From assembly GCA_039027855.1 (NCBI GenBank), contig JBCCJI010000001.1:1-64000 (forward strand): DNA of 64,000 nucleotides, given 5' to 3'. The notes below the pieces were generated by a model. That model ran no database searches, was not told the DNA's origin, and saw only the letters and a program-made list of their open reading frames with translations. Both the position numbers and the translations under genes were made by a program. This stretch comes from Thermohalobaculum sp039027855. GTDB taxonomy: Bacteria; Pseudomonadota; Alphaproteobacteria; Rhodobacterales; Rhodobacteraceae. Below, piece after piece: positions 1-7,393 of this stretch; positions within the stretch are counted from its first letter, which is position 1, and each line of letters begins with the position of its first letter.

Positions 1-280
1 CTCGGGTTCCTCGGCGGACAGTCCCACCGGGATCCGGGCGAAGACACCCCTGTCGCTCCAGCGCTTCCAACGGGTGTCGAGGGTCTTGTACGGACCGTAC
101 TCCCGGGGAACTCCCGGGGAACTCCCGGGGCGCACCACACCAGTGCAAGCCATTGCGGCTGATGAAGATTATCCCGCTCAGCACAGGCCGATCATCGACC
201 CGAGGCTTGCCGTGGAACCTTGGAAAGAAGGGCTCGAGACGCGCCATCCGCGCGTCGCTCAGCCAGAAGAGACTGCTCAT
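1..280 (-). pseudogene. IS5-family transposase, N-terminal part, frameshifted and cut by the window edge
   Basis: Reading from an ATG at 280 on the minus strand gives MSSLFWLSDARMARLEPFF, followed by HGKPRVDDRPVLSGIIF, the typical N-terminal DUF4096-like domain of IS5-family transposases. The frame is lost at 100-130, where 22 extra bases (two added copies of an 11-bp unit) sit exactly where relatives read GAPREYGPYKTL. The correct continuation (YGPYKTLDTRWKRWSDRG) resumes in another frame and runs off the window at base 1. The catalytic DDE region lies outside. The IS end probably lies near 340-355 but I could not identify the terminal inverted repeat. Inactive remnant; high confidence in family. 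Confidence 0.85.
100..130. repeat. 11-bp tandem repeat, 2.8 copies, inside the transposase
   Basis: Units CTCCCGGGGAA occupy 100-110 and 111-121, with a partial copy at 122-130. Removing two units restores the transposase reading frame, so the expansion (+22 bp) is the frameshifting lesion. Confidence 0.9.
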
Positions 281-544
281 GACACCGCTCGTTTTCCAAG
301 CCGTGAACCACCCCTCGACTACCTGATCAATCGGTCCTGACCCGAAAGCAGGCCCTGCAGTTAGGCGTGTTCCAGCACCTGCTGGATCGCAGGCACACTG
401 TCAGGCCTCGAGCGGCACGTGTCAGCCGCGTTTATCACGCCCTTCTCCAGTGCCGGCAGGATGCCTAAGGGGTTCTCGGCGCCCTGTTGCAGAGCTGAAC
501 CGCCGCACCTCCACGTCACGCTACGGTGACCGGTGGATTGATAG
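281..544. other. No gene recognised; flank of the IS5 remnant
   Basis: Bases 281-350 look like the untranslated leader of the IS element on the minus strand. Bases 351-544 hold only short open frames without recognisable protein features or ribosome binding sites. I see no tRNA or convincing terminator. Confidence 0.4.
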
Positions 545-565
545 TTGATTGAAATGGTCAGGATT
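545..565 (+). promoter_or_regulatory. Heme/iron motif upstream of hemP (copy A of three)
   Basis: The site contains TTGATTGAAATGGTCAGG. The same pattern, TGA-N4-AATGGTC-(A/G)G, occurs twice more between the divergent genes at 41507-42016 and 42286 (hmuS). The core here lies about 100 bp before the first start codon, close to the 95 bp at hmuS. A TTGACT hexamer at 564-569 could be a -35 element. The pattern resembles the iron-responsive Iron-Rhodo-box class of Rhodobacterales sites; that assignment is from memory and not verified. Confidence 0.5.
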
Positions 566-658
566 GACTTATCCGACCCAAACACTCAGATTGCAGCGCA
601 ACAGAGACCCTGTGACGCGGCAGGGTAGCCCGCAAGCCTTGGAGAAAGGATACGTGCC

Positions 659-823
659 ATGCACCGGGATGCCCAGGCTTCTACGCTGCCCTCGCCGACG
701 ACCGCGACACTGCGCACGCCGTGCCCTGATGAGGCGCTGTTCGCGACCGCGCTGCGGGGCATTCTGCCCGGCTGGGTGTCTCTCGAGGATTGGCTGGTCG
801 GGCAGATCGAGCGGCTCCGATGA
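659..823 (+). CDS. Small protein translationally coupled to hemP
   Basis: A 54-residue frame begins MHRDAQASTLPSP and ends in a DEALFATALRGILPGWVSLE segment followed by a short basic helix. A strong Shine-Dalgarno stretch (GGAGAAAGGA) lies just before the ATG, and its TGA overlaps the hemP ATG in an ATGA junction, so the pair is probably co-translated. It has no transmembrane segment and no cysteine pair apart from one Cys. I do not recognise a family. The position behind a heme/iron-type motif suggests a role with hemin uptake, which is inference only. Confidence 0.65.
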   Translation: MHRDAQASTLPSPTTATLRTPCPDEALFATALRGILPGWVSLEDWLVGQIERLR

Positions 824-990
824 GCGATGCGAGCACGGTGCCTGAGCAGGGGGGTGAAGAACCGGAGAAGCTGCCCAGCCACGATGCCCGCTCACTCACA
901 GCCGGGGGCGATCTGGCAACCATCGTGCATCTCGGTCAGCGCTACACGCTCCGCATAACGCGGCAGGGAAAACTGATCCTCACCAAGTGA
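820..990 (+). CDS. hemP: Hemin uptake protein HemP
   Basis: This 56-residue protein ends in GQRYTLRITRQGKLILTK, the hallmark C-terminus of the HemP/HmuP family; the conserved region starts at HDARSLTAGGDLATIVH. HemP/HmuP proteins are small cytoplasmic factors linked to heme uptake and in some species act as activators of heme receptor genes. The start at 820 is chosen because it forms an ATGA overlap with the upstream small ORF. No heme receptor gene adjoins it; the heme ABC importer lies about 41 kb away at 42286-46037 and shares the upstream motif. Confidence 0.85.
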   Translation: MSDASTVPEQGGEEPEKLPSHDARSLTAGGDLATIVHLGQRYTLRITRQGKLILTK

Positions 991-1035
991 CGAGCCGGTC
1001 CCGCGTGCATCCTGCGCTGCGTCCAGACGACTAGG

Positions 1036-1073
1036 AAAAGAAAACGCCCGGCAGCCATCTCTGGCGCCGGGCG
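1036..1073 (-). terminator. Rho-independent terminator of dps
   Basis: Arms CGCCCGGC (1045-1052) and GCCGGGCG (1066-1073) form a perfect 8-bp stem. On the minus strand the stem is followed by a T-rich run (complement of AAAAGAAAA at 1036-1044). It lies just beyond the dps stop codon. Confidence 0.8.
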
Positions 1074-1111
1074 TCTGCGGTTGGCTGATGCCGCCGGAGG
1101 TGAGCCCTCGA

Positions 1112-1585
1112 TCAGCCCTTGAGGTGAGCGCGCAAAATCCACGCGAACTTCTCGTGGACGAGACCGCGCGTGTTGGCTAGATCCTCGGTCAGCTTGTCGC
1201 CATGCGATGCGGCGACCTCACCCAGCGCATAGAGCGTGCCGGCGAGCGTCTCCTGATCAGCCTGCAGGTTGGCGATCATGGTCTTGGCGTCTACCGTGCC
1301 GTCACACTCGGTGACCTCCGAGCGCGCCAGGTGATCGGAGAGCTTGCCCACCGCGTGACCGTCGATGGCCTTGATGCGCTCGGCAATCTCGTCCTGGGCT
1401 TCGAAGTGATCCTCGTACATCTGCTGGAACAGGGCATGCAGCGGGCCAAAGCCCATGCCGGTCACGTTCCAGTGGTAGTTCTGCGCCTTCATGGTCTCGA
1501 CGACCGTCTCGGCCAGGCACTGGTTCAGACCCTCGGCAATCGCCTCAAGGGCCGACGGCTCGAGTTGTTTGGCGGTGTTCTGCAT
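1112..1585 (-). CDS. dps: Dps-family ferritin-like DNA-protection protein
   Basis: The 157-residue protein has the Dps fold signature and the intersubunit ferroxidase residues: His38 (in NYHWN), His50, Asp65 and Glu69 (in DEIAER), with spacings 12, 15 and 4 identical to Escherichia coli Dps. Dps dodecamers oxidise and store iron with hydrogen peroxide and protect DNA in the cytoplasm. The start at 1585 is preferred over the longer frame because GGAGGATGTAGGG lies directly upstream. An Irr-box-like palindrome at 1702-1717 suggests iron-responsive control. It is convergent with hemP, and has its own terminator. Confidence 0.93.
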   Translation of the reverse strand: MQNTAKQLEPSALEAIAEGLNQCLAETVVETMKAQNYHWNVTGMGFGPLHALFQQMYEDHFEAQDEIAERIKAIDGHAVGKLSDHLARSEVTECDGTVDAKTMIANLQADQETLAGTLYALGEVAASHGDKLTEDLANTRGLVHEKFAWILRAHLKG

Positions 1586-1699
1586 GTCCCTACATCCTCC
1601 GTACATCCCGCTACCGGGTGGCTGGCTGGCGGTGGCTTGCTCGCTTGGAACCGATAGATCGTTCGGCGGCGCGGCAGGTCAATGCCCCCCGCAGCTTTT

Positions 1700-1719
1700 T
1701 ATTGGAATAATTCTAAACT
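1700..1719 (-). promoter_or_regulatory. Iron control element (Irr box)-like palindrome upstream of dps
   Basis: On the minus strand the sequence reads TTTAGAATTATTCCAAT (17 bases), close to the alphaproteobacterial ICE pattern TTTAGAA-N3-TTCTAAA bound by Irr. It sits about 115-130 bp before the dps start. Two positions depart from perfect symmetry. The local AT-richness contrasts with the surrounding GC-rich DNA. Confidence 0.6.
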
Positions 1720-1771
1720 GGCGTCAAGTCCCTCTCGTGCGCCGGCGCGGCGCCCCCGATGAGCTCTGGCA

Positions 1772-2326
1772 TCATCGGTAAGGCGTCACCGCTGCGCTCT
1801 GGATACGGTAGCCCACATCGGCCAGCGTGGTCGTCTGTGCCTCGGTCTCGATCATCCCTTCCACATAGACCGCGTCGAAGTAGCGGCGAGTCTCATAGGG
1901 CGTCGTTACGGTGACCATGACAATCTGGTTGGCCGGTGGCGGCGGCACATGGATGCAAGCGCCGACATAGGGCACCAGCAGAAATTCGGTGACCCCGGTC
2001 GAGAGAAAGGCGAACGGCACCATGTAGCCCGGGATGCGCACCCGCTGCCCGTTATAGGCGCTGGTCACGGCATCGCCCGCCATGGTGTCGAGGAGACCGA
2101 GCAACTGGCCTTCCTCGCTGATGCCGAGATCGGCAAATGTTTGGCGGAGGGGGTCGGCTCCACCCGGCAACAGATCGTCCCAGACGAGATCGAGCGCGCC
2201 GGCCCGCAGCGCCGGGGTGCGCTCACCGACGCCGAGCCCCGAGGTCACCCCCCAGACGGTCAGGCCGAACGCGGCGAGGCTGCCGCTGGCGATCATCAGT
2301 TCCCGGCGGGTCAGCAGGTCTTTCAT
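1772..2326 (-). CDS. DUF3299 exported protein
   Basis: 184 residues. The N-terminus carries two arginines (TRRELMIASGS) followed by a hydrophobic stretch, consistent with an export signal or membrane anchor. The body contains GYMVPFAF, FLLVPYVGACIHVPPPPANQ, the core pattern of DUF3299 proteins, often annotated as periplasmic lipoproteins of unknown function. It lies 68 bp downstream of an FtsX-type permease gene on the same strand and is probably the third gene of that exporter operon. A role as substrate-handling partner of the exporter is inference from this conserved association. Confidence 0.8.
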   Translation of the reverse strand: MKDLLTRRELMIASGSLAAFGLTVWGVTSGLGVGERTPALRAGALDLVWDDLLPGGADPLRQTFADLGISEEGQLLGLLDTMAGDAVTSAYNGQRVRIPGYMVPFAFLSTGVTEFLLVPYVGACIHVPPPPANQIVMVTVTTPYETRRYFDAVYVEGMIETEAQTTTLADVGYRIQSAAVTPYR

Positions 2327-2394
2327 CGCGCCTGTTTCGCTTCAATCTGGGCCCAAGACGGCCCTGCGTGGGCGGTTGCTTCGGCCTCATCATA

Positions 2395-3648
2395 TCATGT
2401 GGCGACGGTCATCCCATCGGCCAGCGAGAGGCGATAGGCCCTGAGCGCCGGAAGAAGACCGACCGCCGTCCCCGCCACAACGATGCTGATAAGGATCAGC
2501 GCCTCATCGGCGCCGGGCGGGGTGATCGCAACGAAAAGACCGTATTGCGCATCGAGCCAGGGCTGCACGACCATCATCGCGGCGTAGAGCAGCGCGAGGC
2601 CGAGCACCGTGCCGGCCGTACTGATCACCGCTGCCTCGGTCACCAGCATGGCGACGATCACGCGTGGCCGGGCACCCACGGCGCGCAGGATCGCCATCTC
2701 GCGCCGACGCTCGCCAAGGCCTGCGAGGATCATCGCCGCCATGCCGAGGAGCGCGGTCCCGACCACCATGCCGCTGACCCCGGCAAGCGCCGTCTCCGCC
2801 ACGCCGACAAGGCTCCACAGCTCCTGCAGCGCCATCCCGGGAAGGATCGCCAGCAGTGGCTCCTCCGGCCGCGTGTTGATGCGCCGTTGCAGCTCGAGCG
2901 CCTGACGGCGCGATTTGAGGCCCACCAACGCCGCCGTCACCGATCTTGGCGAGAGGTCCATGGCGAGCACCTCGGCGGTGCTGAGTTCGATCCCAGGCAA
3001 TCGGGCGCCGCGCCGCCAATCCACATGGATCGCCTCGATCCCCGCAAGGCTGACATGCACCGTCCGGTCGACTGGCGTGCCAGTGGGGGCGAGAATGCCG
3101 GCCACCCGAAACGGGCGATCATCATGCAGGGAAAACGAAGAAATTCCGTGCGCTACGATAATTTCCTGACCGATTACATAATCCAGCTCAGCGGCGACCG
3201 AGGCGCCGAGGACGGCGTCGAAAACACCGTCACGTCGCTGCCCCTCGGCGATTTCCAGCGATCGTTCGCCCCGATAGCGGTAGTGCTCGAAATACCCCTC
3301 GGTGGTGCCGAGCACGCGGAAACCCCGGTGGCTGTCGCCGAGCGAGAGCGGCACGATCCACGCGACCTCGGGCATCGCCGCCAGATCTTGATAGCTCTCC
3401 CAGGTGATGTCGCTGGTGGCATTGCCGATGCGAAAGACCGAGTAGAGCAGCAGCTGCACCGAGCCCGAGCGCGCACCCACGATGAGATCAACGCCGGAGA
3501 CGGTATTGGCAAAGCTCTCCTTGGCGCCCGTCCTCAGCTTCTCCACGCCCAGGAACAGCCCGACGCTGAGCGCGGTGGCAAACACGGTGAGCGCGACGGT
3601 CATCCAGCGATTGAGAAGCGAGCCGATGGCGAGGCGGAGCAGGATCAT
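2395..3648 (-). CDS. FtsX/MacB-type ABC exporter permease
   Basis: 417 residues with one N-terminal transmembrane helix (LTVFATALSVGLFLGV), a large extracytoplasmic MacB-PCD-like domain (about residues 40-260) and three C-terminal helices in the FtsX domain containing ERRREMAILRAVGARPRVI, the typical coupling segment. The start codon overlaps the stop of the upstream ATPase gene (ATGA), so the two are translationally coupled. Such permeases act as mechanotransmitters or exporters of lipoproteins, lipids or small molecules; the substrate is not evident here. Confidence 0.88.
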   Translation of the reverse strand: MILLRLAIGSLLNRWMTVALTVFATALSVGLFLGVEKLRTGAKESFANTVSGVDLIVGARSGSVQLLLYSVFRIGNATSDITWESYQDLAAMPEVAWIVPLSLGDSHRGFRVLGTTEGYFEHYRYRGERSLEIAEGQRRDGVFDAVLGASVAAELDYVIGQEIIVAHGISSFSLHDDRPFRVAGILAPTGTPVDRTVHVSLAGIEAIHVDWRRGARLPGIELSTAEVLAMDLSPRSVTAALVGLKSRRQALELQRRINTRPEEPLLAILPGMALQELWSLVGVAETALAGVSGMVVGTALLGMAAMILAGLGERRREMAILRAVGARPRVIVAMLVTEAAVISTAGTVLGLALLYAAMMVVQPWLDAQYGLFVAITPPGADEALILISIVVAGTAVGLLPALRAYRLSLADGMTVAT

Positions 3649-4529
3649 GCACCCTCCCGGGAGGCCGTGGCGATGTCGTCGAGCGCGATCCGCCGGTCAA
3701 AGGACGCGCCGAACCCGGTTCTGGGCCCGGTAGTGAGCCCGGTACTGAGCCCGGTGCTGAGCCCGGTACCGAGACCCGTGTCGTGGCTGACCATCACCAG
3801 CGTCGCGCCCGCGGCTGCCACCTGTTCGAACAGGATCGCCAGGAACGCCTCTCGGGCGCTGGCGTCCAGCGCCGAGGTCGGCTCGTCGGCGATGACGATC
3901 TGTGGCCCGCCGATCAGCGCCCGGGCCACGGCGACGCGCTGCTGCTGACCGACCGAAAGGCCCGATGCCCGCTGTGCGCCGATCACGTCATCGCCAAGCC
4001 TCAGCCCACGCATCAGCCGCGCCGCCTCGTCCCGCCGGTCGCGGCCGACCCGCGCCGCGCGCGCCGGTGCGAAAGCCAGCGGCAGGATCACGTTGTCGAT
4101 GGGCGAGGCATAGGGCAGCAGGTTGAACATCTGGAAGATGATGCCGAAGTGCTCGGCTCTCAACCGGTCGCGCCGGGGTGCGGACAGGGTGGAGAAGGGC
4201 GCACCAGCAAGGCGGATCGTCCCCTGGGCCGGCGCGACGATCCCCGCGATCAGCGAGAGCAGGGTGGATTTGCCCGACCCGCTCGGCCCTTGCAGCAGGA
4301 CCCGGCTGCCGGCCTCGATCTCAAGGCACTCGACCGCGATCGAAAAGCGCGTGTCGGGCCAGGTGAATTGCACGCCCTCCATCGACAGCGCCCTCGCAGT
4401 TGCCGCGTCGCTGAGTGATGGCCCGGGCGGCGCACTGGCCGCGCGGCGGGCAGCCTGTGTCAGGGCGCCGGCGTCTTCGGCGCGCTGGGGCGGCGTTTGT
4501 GCGGGGCGAGGCCCGAGGGTCCGGGTCAT
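3645..4529 (-). CDS. ABC exporter ATP-binding protein with a tandem-repeat insertion
   Basis: 294 residues from the preferred start at 4529 (MTRTLGPRPAQ); a longer frame to 4628 lacks support. It has an approximately 50-residue N-terminal extension, Walker A (GPSGSGKST), a signature written LSVGQQQR instead of LSGGQQQR, Walker B with VIADEPTSALD, and the H-loop SHD. Immediately after the H-loop a stretch of TG-type tetrapeptide repeats (LSTGLSTGLTTG) is encoded by a 12-bp tandem repeat. It is the first gene of the exporter operon with the FtsX permease and DUF3299 protein. Whether the repeat impairs function cannot be told from sequence. Confidence 0.88.
   Translation of the reverse strand: MTRTLGPRPAQTPPQRAEDAGALTQAARRAASAPPGPSLSDAATARALSMEGVQFTWPDTRFSIAVECLEIEAGSRVLLQGPSGSGKSTLLSLIAGIVAPAQGTIRLAGAPFSTLSAPRRDRLRAEHFGIIFQMFNLLPYASPIDNVILPLAFAPARAARVGRDRRDEAARLMRGLRLGDDVIGAQRASGLSVGQQQRVAVARALIGGPQIVIADEPTSALDASAREAFLAILFEQVAAAGATLVMVSHDTGLGTGLSTGLSTGLTTGPRTGFGASFDRRIALDDIATASREGA
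3714..3773. repeat. 12-bp tandem repeat, five units, within the ATPase gene
   Basis: Units of the form CCCGGTACTGAG are repeated five times with small changes, followed by a partial copy to 3780. Being a multiple of three, the array keeps the frame and encodes a tetrapeptide repeat just after the ATPase H-loop. Confidence 0.9.
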
Positions 4530-4675
4530 GGCGCTCAGATAGTGCCGGCGTTGTTGAAGACAGGTGGCCGGCCCTTTCCCATCTGTCGCCATTCGCCACC
4601 TTGGTGCTCGTGTTGACGCGCCCGGCATGCTCTGCGCGCATGACCGTCTCCCGACGCCCTCACCGGAGACTTCCC

Positions 4676-5554
4676 ATGCCCCGCATCACCTGGCCGAACG
4701 GCGCGCGCGTTGCCTGTGCCATCACCTTCGACATCGACGCCGATTGCCTGATCCATACCGCCCGGCCAGCCGACGGGCATGATCGCCTGCACCCGATCAC
4801 CATGGGGCGCTATGGGCCCTTGGTCGGGGTGCCGCGGATCCTCGAGACCTATCGCCGTCTGGGGCTGACGCAGAGTTTCTTCATGCCGGGCTGGTGCATG
4901 GAGCGCTATCCCGAGACGGTCGAGGCGGTTCTGACGGCAGGGCATGAGATCGGCCATCACTCCTGGTGCCACGAGGATCCGACGACCCATGACGACGCCC
5001 GCGAAGGCGCGCTGTTCGAGCGGGCGATGGAGACCCACCGCCGCATGACGGGCCGGGCGCCGCGCGGCTATCGCGCGCCGGTTTATAACGCGACGCACGG
5101 CGTGATCGACCGGCTGATCGCAGAGGGCTTTCTCTATGACAGCTCGCTGATGGCCGACGAGGTGCCCTACCTGATGCGCAGCGATGCGGGGCAGATCGTC
5201 GAGATCCCGCCACATTGGGGCAATGATGACTGGCCGCCCTTCGCCCATTACGAGGAGATCGGCTATATGATGCCGGTGCGCGCGCCCTCGGACGGGATGC
5301 GCGCCTTCTTCGAGGAGTTCGAGGCGGCCTATGCGGTCGGTGGGCTTTGGATGCCGGTCTGGCACCCGTTTCTGACCGGCCGTCTGGCGCGCTGGCACGT
5401 GGTCGAGCGTTGGCTGGAGCAGGTGCTGGAGAGGGGCGATGTCTGGTTCGCAACGCTCGAAGAGATCGCCCGGCATGTCATGACCCAGGAAAGCGCCCTC
5501 AGGGTCGAGCGGCTGCCCTATTTCGACGGCCCCGCCAACCCGATCGCCAGCTAA
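4676..5554 (+). CDS. Polysaccharide deacetylase-family (CE4) amidohydrolase, HpPgdA-like
   Basis: 292 residues from ATG 4676, preceded by CCGGAGAC. The NodB-type core is visible: TFDIDAD near residues 17-23 (catalytic and metal Asp), GHEIGHHSWCH at 89-99 with the HxxxH metal ligands His95 and His99, and RGYRAP. No signal peptide is present, so it is cytoplasmic. This signal-less branch resembles HpPgdA-like and cyclic-imide-hydrolase/allantoinase-like members rather than cell-wall deacetylases. Its neighbours on the other strand, an amidase and an HpxZ-like protein, fit a role in imide, ureide or amide catabolism. The substrate is not determined. Confidence 0.82.
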   Translation: MPRITWPNGARVACAITFDIDADCLIHTARPADGHDRLHPITMGRYGPLVGVPRILETYRRLGLTQSFFMPGWCMERYPETVEAVLTAGHEIGHHSWCHEDPTTHDDAREGALFERAMETHRRMTGRAPRGYRAPVYNATHGVIDRLIAEGFLYDSSLMADEVPYLMRSDAGQIVEIPPHWGNDDWPPFAHYEEIGYMMPVRAPSDGMRAFFEEFEAAYAVGGLWMPVWHPFLTGRLARWHVVERWLEQVLERGDVWFATLEEIARHVMTQESALRVERLPYFDGPANPIAS

Positions 5555-5654
5555 GCGGCATCGCGGCTGGTCGCCGCGATCCATCTTGCGGGGGTGCCCG
5601 GTGGCAGCGGCGGTCGCGGCGGGCGTGATGGGCAGGCTGAGCGGGGCTTCGCTG

Positions 5655-5793
5655 GGCTGGGGAGAAGCCGCGAGGGCTTCTGATCGAGCGTTTTGCGGGC
5701 GTCGGGCCGCGTCAAGGTCAAGCCGGCGTTGCCGGTCGCGTGCCGCGAACCTTGACCCGGCCCGACGCCCGCAGATCGCGCTTGGTGGCTGGC
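5655..5793. repeat. Dispersed intergenic palindromic element, copy 1
   Basis: The element contains a small hairpin (AGAAGCC at 5663-5669 with GGCTTCT at 5675-5681) and a long one at 5695-5772 whose arms GCGGGCGTCGGGCCG and CGGCCCGACGCCCGC are perfectly complementary, extended inward by GTCAAGGT/ACCTTGAC. A second copy in the opposite orientation lies at 20095-20236 with the same arrangement, including GATCGAGCG between the two hairpins. It behaves like a REP/BIME-type non-coding repeat placed between genes. The remaining bases of 5555-5826 show no gene. Confidence 0.8.
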
Positions 5794-5826
5794 AAGGAGG
5801 GTGCAAGGGAGTGAAGCACTCTGGCG

Positions 5827-7014
5827 TCAGCGCGCGGCCTTGGCGGCCGCGATTAGCGTCCGGTCGCGGCCGGCGGGGCCGAGCAGGCTGAGGCCGATGG
5901 GGGCATCATCGACGCGAGCGACCGGCAGCGAGAGCTGCGGCAGACCCGCGAGACCGGCTGGGCAGAGCATGCGGAGCGCCCGGCTGCGGAAGCGATCCAG
6001 CACCGGCTCGGCTGCATCGCAGAGGGGCGCGGGGGCGGGGGCCGTCGGCAGCACCAGCAAGTGGTCAGCAGTCAGTACCTGTGCCATCCGCTCGCGGACG
6101 GCTTCGCGCGCTTTCTCGGCCTCGGCCCGTTCAGCCGGCGAGATGCGCGCGGCCATGGCGAAGCGGTCCGCCACGCCCGGGCCAAAGGCGGGCGTGTGCG
6201 CCTCGATCCAGGCGCCATGGGCGGCCCAGGCCTCGGCCGCCTGGATGACGCGGAAGGCGGCGAACCAGGCCGCGAGGCCATCGGGGGCGAGGACCACCGG
6301 CGTTGCCGGGCCATGTGCCCCCTCAAGGCGCGACAGTGGCTCGGCCAGGGCATCGACGGTGCTGGCCTCGGCCTCGGCCCAGATGTCCACCGGCAGCAGC
6401 AGGCGCTTGGGCCCGCCCTCGGCCGGCGCCATGCCGAAGACCTCGGCCACCCGATCCACGACATCCATCGAGCGGGCCAGCCAGCCCACGGCGTCGAAGC
6501 TCGGCGCCAGCGGCATCGTGCCCCCGATCGGCACCGCGCCGTGGGTCGTGCGCAGGCCCACCAGCCCGCAAAAGGACGCCGGGATGCGGACCGAGCCGCC
6601 GGTATCGGTGCCGAGCCCGATCTCGGCCATGCCGCCGGCCACCGCCGCGGCCGAGCCCGAGGACGAGCCACCGGGCATCCGGTCGGGCGCGGCGCTGTTG
6701 ACCGGCGTGCCGTAATGCGCGTTGGCGCCCATGAGCGAATAGGCGAGCTCGTCGGTATGGGTCTTGCCCACCGCCTCGGCGCCGGCGGCGAGCAGCGTGG
6801 CGACCGCGGGGGCATGCGTCGTGGCCGGGGCATGGGTGCGCGCCCATTCCGGGTTGCCGCCGCCGGTCACCTGGCCGGCCAGATCAAACAGGTCCTTTAC
6901 CGCGAGCGTCAGCCCGTCGAGCGGCCCGGCACCGGTCGGCGCCACGCGCACCGCCGAGACGAAGGCATTGAGCGGGTCGGTGGTGGCGCTGCTGGCGTTT
7001 CCTGTCTCGGTCAT
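5827..7014 (-). CDS. Amidase-signature amidohydrolase
   Basis: 395 residues with the amidase-signature Ser-cisSer-Lys triad: Lys40 in LTLAVKDLFD, the GGSSSGSA loop at 116-122, and the nucleophile Ser141 in GTDTGGSVRIP. The length is nearer to AMI1/indoleacetamide-hydrolase-like and HpxY-type members than to GatA. It begins four bases after the stop of the HpxZ/AtzH-like gene, so both are one transcript. In known hpx and atz clusters, such amidase/AtzH-type pairs act on oxalurate or cyanuric-acid breakdown products. The exact substrate here is open. Confidence 0.87.
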   Translation of the reverse strand: MTETGNASSATTDPLNAFVSAVRVAPTGAGPLDGLTLAVKDLFDLAGQVTGGGNPEWARTHAPATTHAPAVATLLAAGAEAVGKTHTDELAYSLMGANAHYGTPVNSAAPDRMPGGSSSGSAAAVAGGMAEIGLGTDTGGSVRIPASFCGLVGLRTTHGAVPIGGTMPLAPSFDAVGWLARSMDVVDRVAEVFGMAPAEGGPKRLLLPVDIWAEAEASTVDALAEPLSRLEGAHGPATPVVLAPDGLAAWFAAFRVIQAAEAWAAHGAWIEAHTPAFGPGVADRFAMAARISPAERAEAEKAREAVRERMAQVLTADHLLVLPTAPAPAPLCDAAEPVLDRFRSRALRMLCPAGLAGLPQLSLPVARVDDAPIGLSLLGPAGRDRTLIAAAKAAR

Positions 7015-7018
7015 CGGC

Positions 7019-7393
7019 TCACTCCATCAACGAGACATGGGCGGCGACGATCCGCCAGCCTTCAGCGAGGCGCACCCAGGTCTGTTGCTGGCGCCCGATG
7101 CGGGCGGCGCCGTCGCGGGTGAACTCGGTGCTTGCCGTCGCCATGTCGGCGCCGAAGGTAGTGATGACGGTGCGCGTCAGGCGTCGGTCGAGGCCCTTTG
7201 ACGGACGCGCGCGGCGAAAGGCCAGGATCTCGTCATGGCCATACAGGCATTCGGTCGCGCCGTAGCGCACGACCTGGGGCGCGTGCCAGAACAGCGCGTC
7301 GAGGGTGTCGACATCGTTGCCGGTCAGCGCCTGCTCGTAGGCTTCGAAGGCCACCTTCACCTCGGCCAACACGTTCGGATCGTTGATCTTCAT
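7019..7393 (-). CDS. HpxZ/AtzH-like (DUF3225) protein
   Basis: 124 residues of a SnoaL-like cone fold: VKVAFEAYEQALTGNDVDTL, FWHAPQVVRYGATE, GHDEILAFRRAR and a C-terminal QTWVRLAEGWRIVAAHVSLM. These are the features of the AtzH/HpxZ group found beside amidases in oxalurate and s-triazine catabolism. It is the first gene of a two-gene minus-strand operon with the amidase and supports a ureide or carboxyurea-type substrate for that pair. Confidence 0.82.
   Translation of the reverse strand: MKINDPNVLAEVKVAFEAYEQALTGNDVDTLDALFWHAPQVVRYGATECLYGHDEILAFRRARPSKGLDRRLTRTVITTFGADMATASTEFTRDGAARIGRQQQTWVRLAEGWRIVAAHVSLME

Noticed and set aside
361..585. Minus-strand 74-codon frame near the IS5 remnant
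   Set aside because: No ribosome site, no recognisable motif, and it overlaps the hemP upstream motif.
2137..3948. Plus-strand frame of 603 codons over the FtsX-type permease
   Set aside because: Shadow of the permease and ATPase genes; no domain and composition atypical of proteins.
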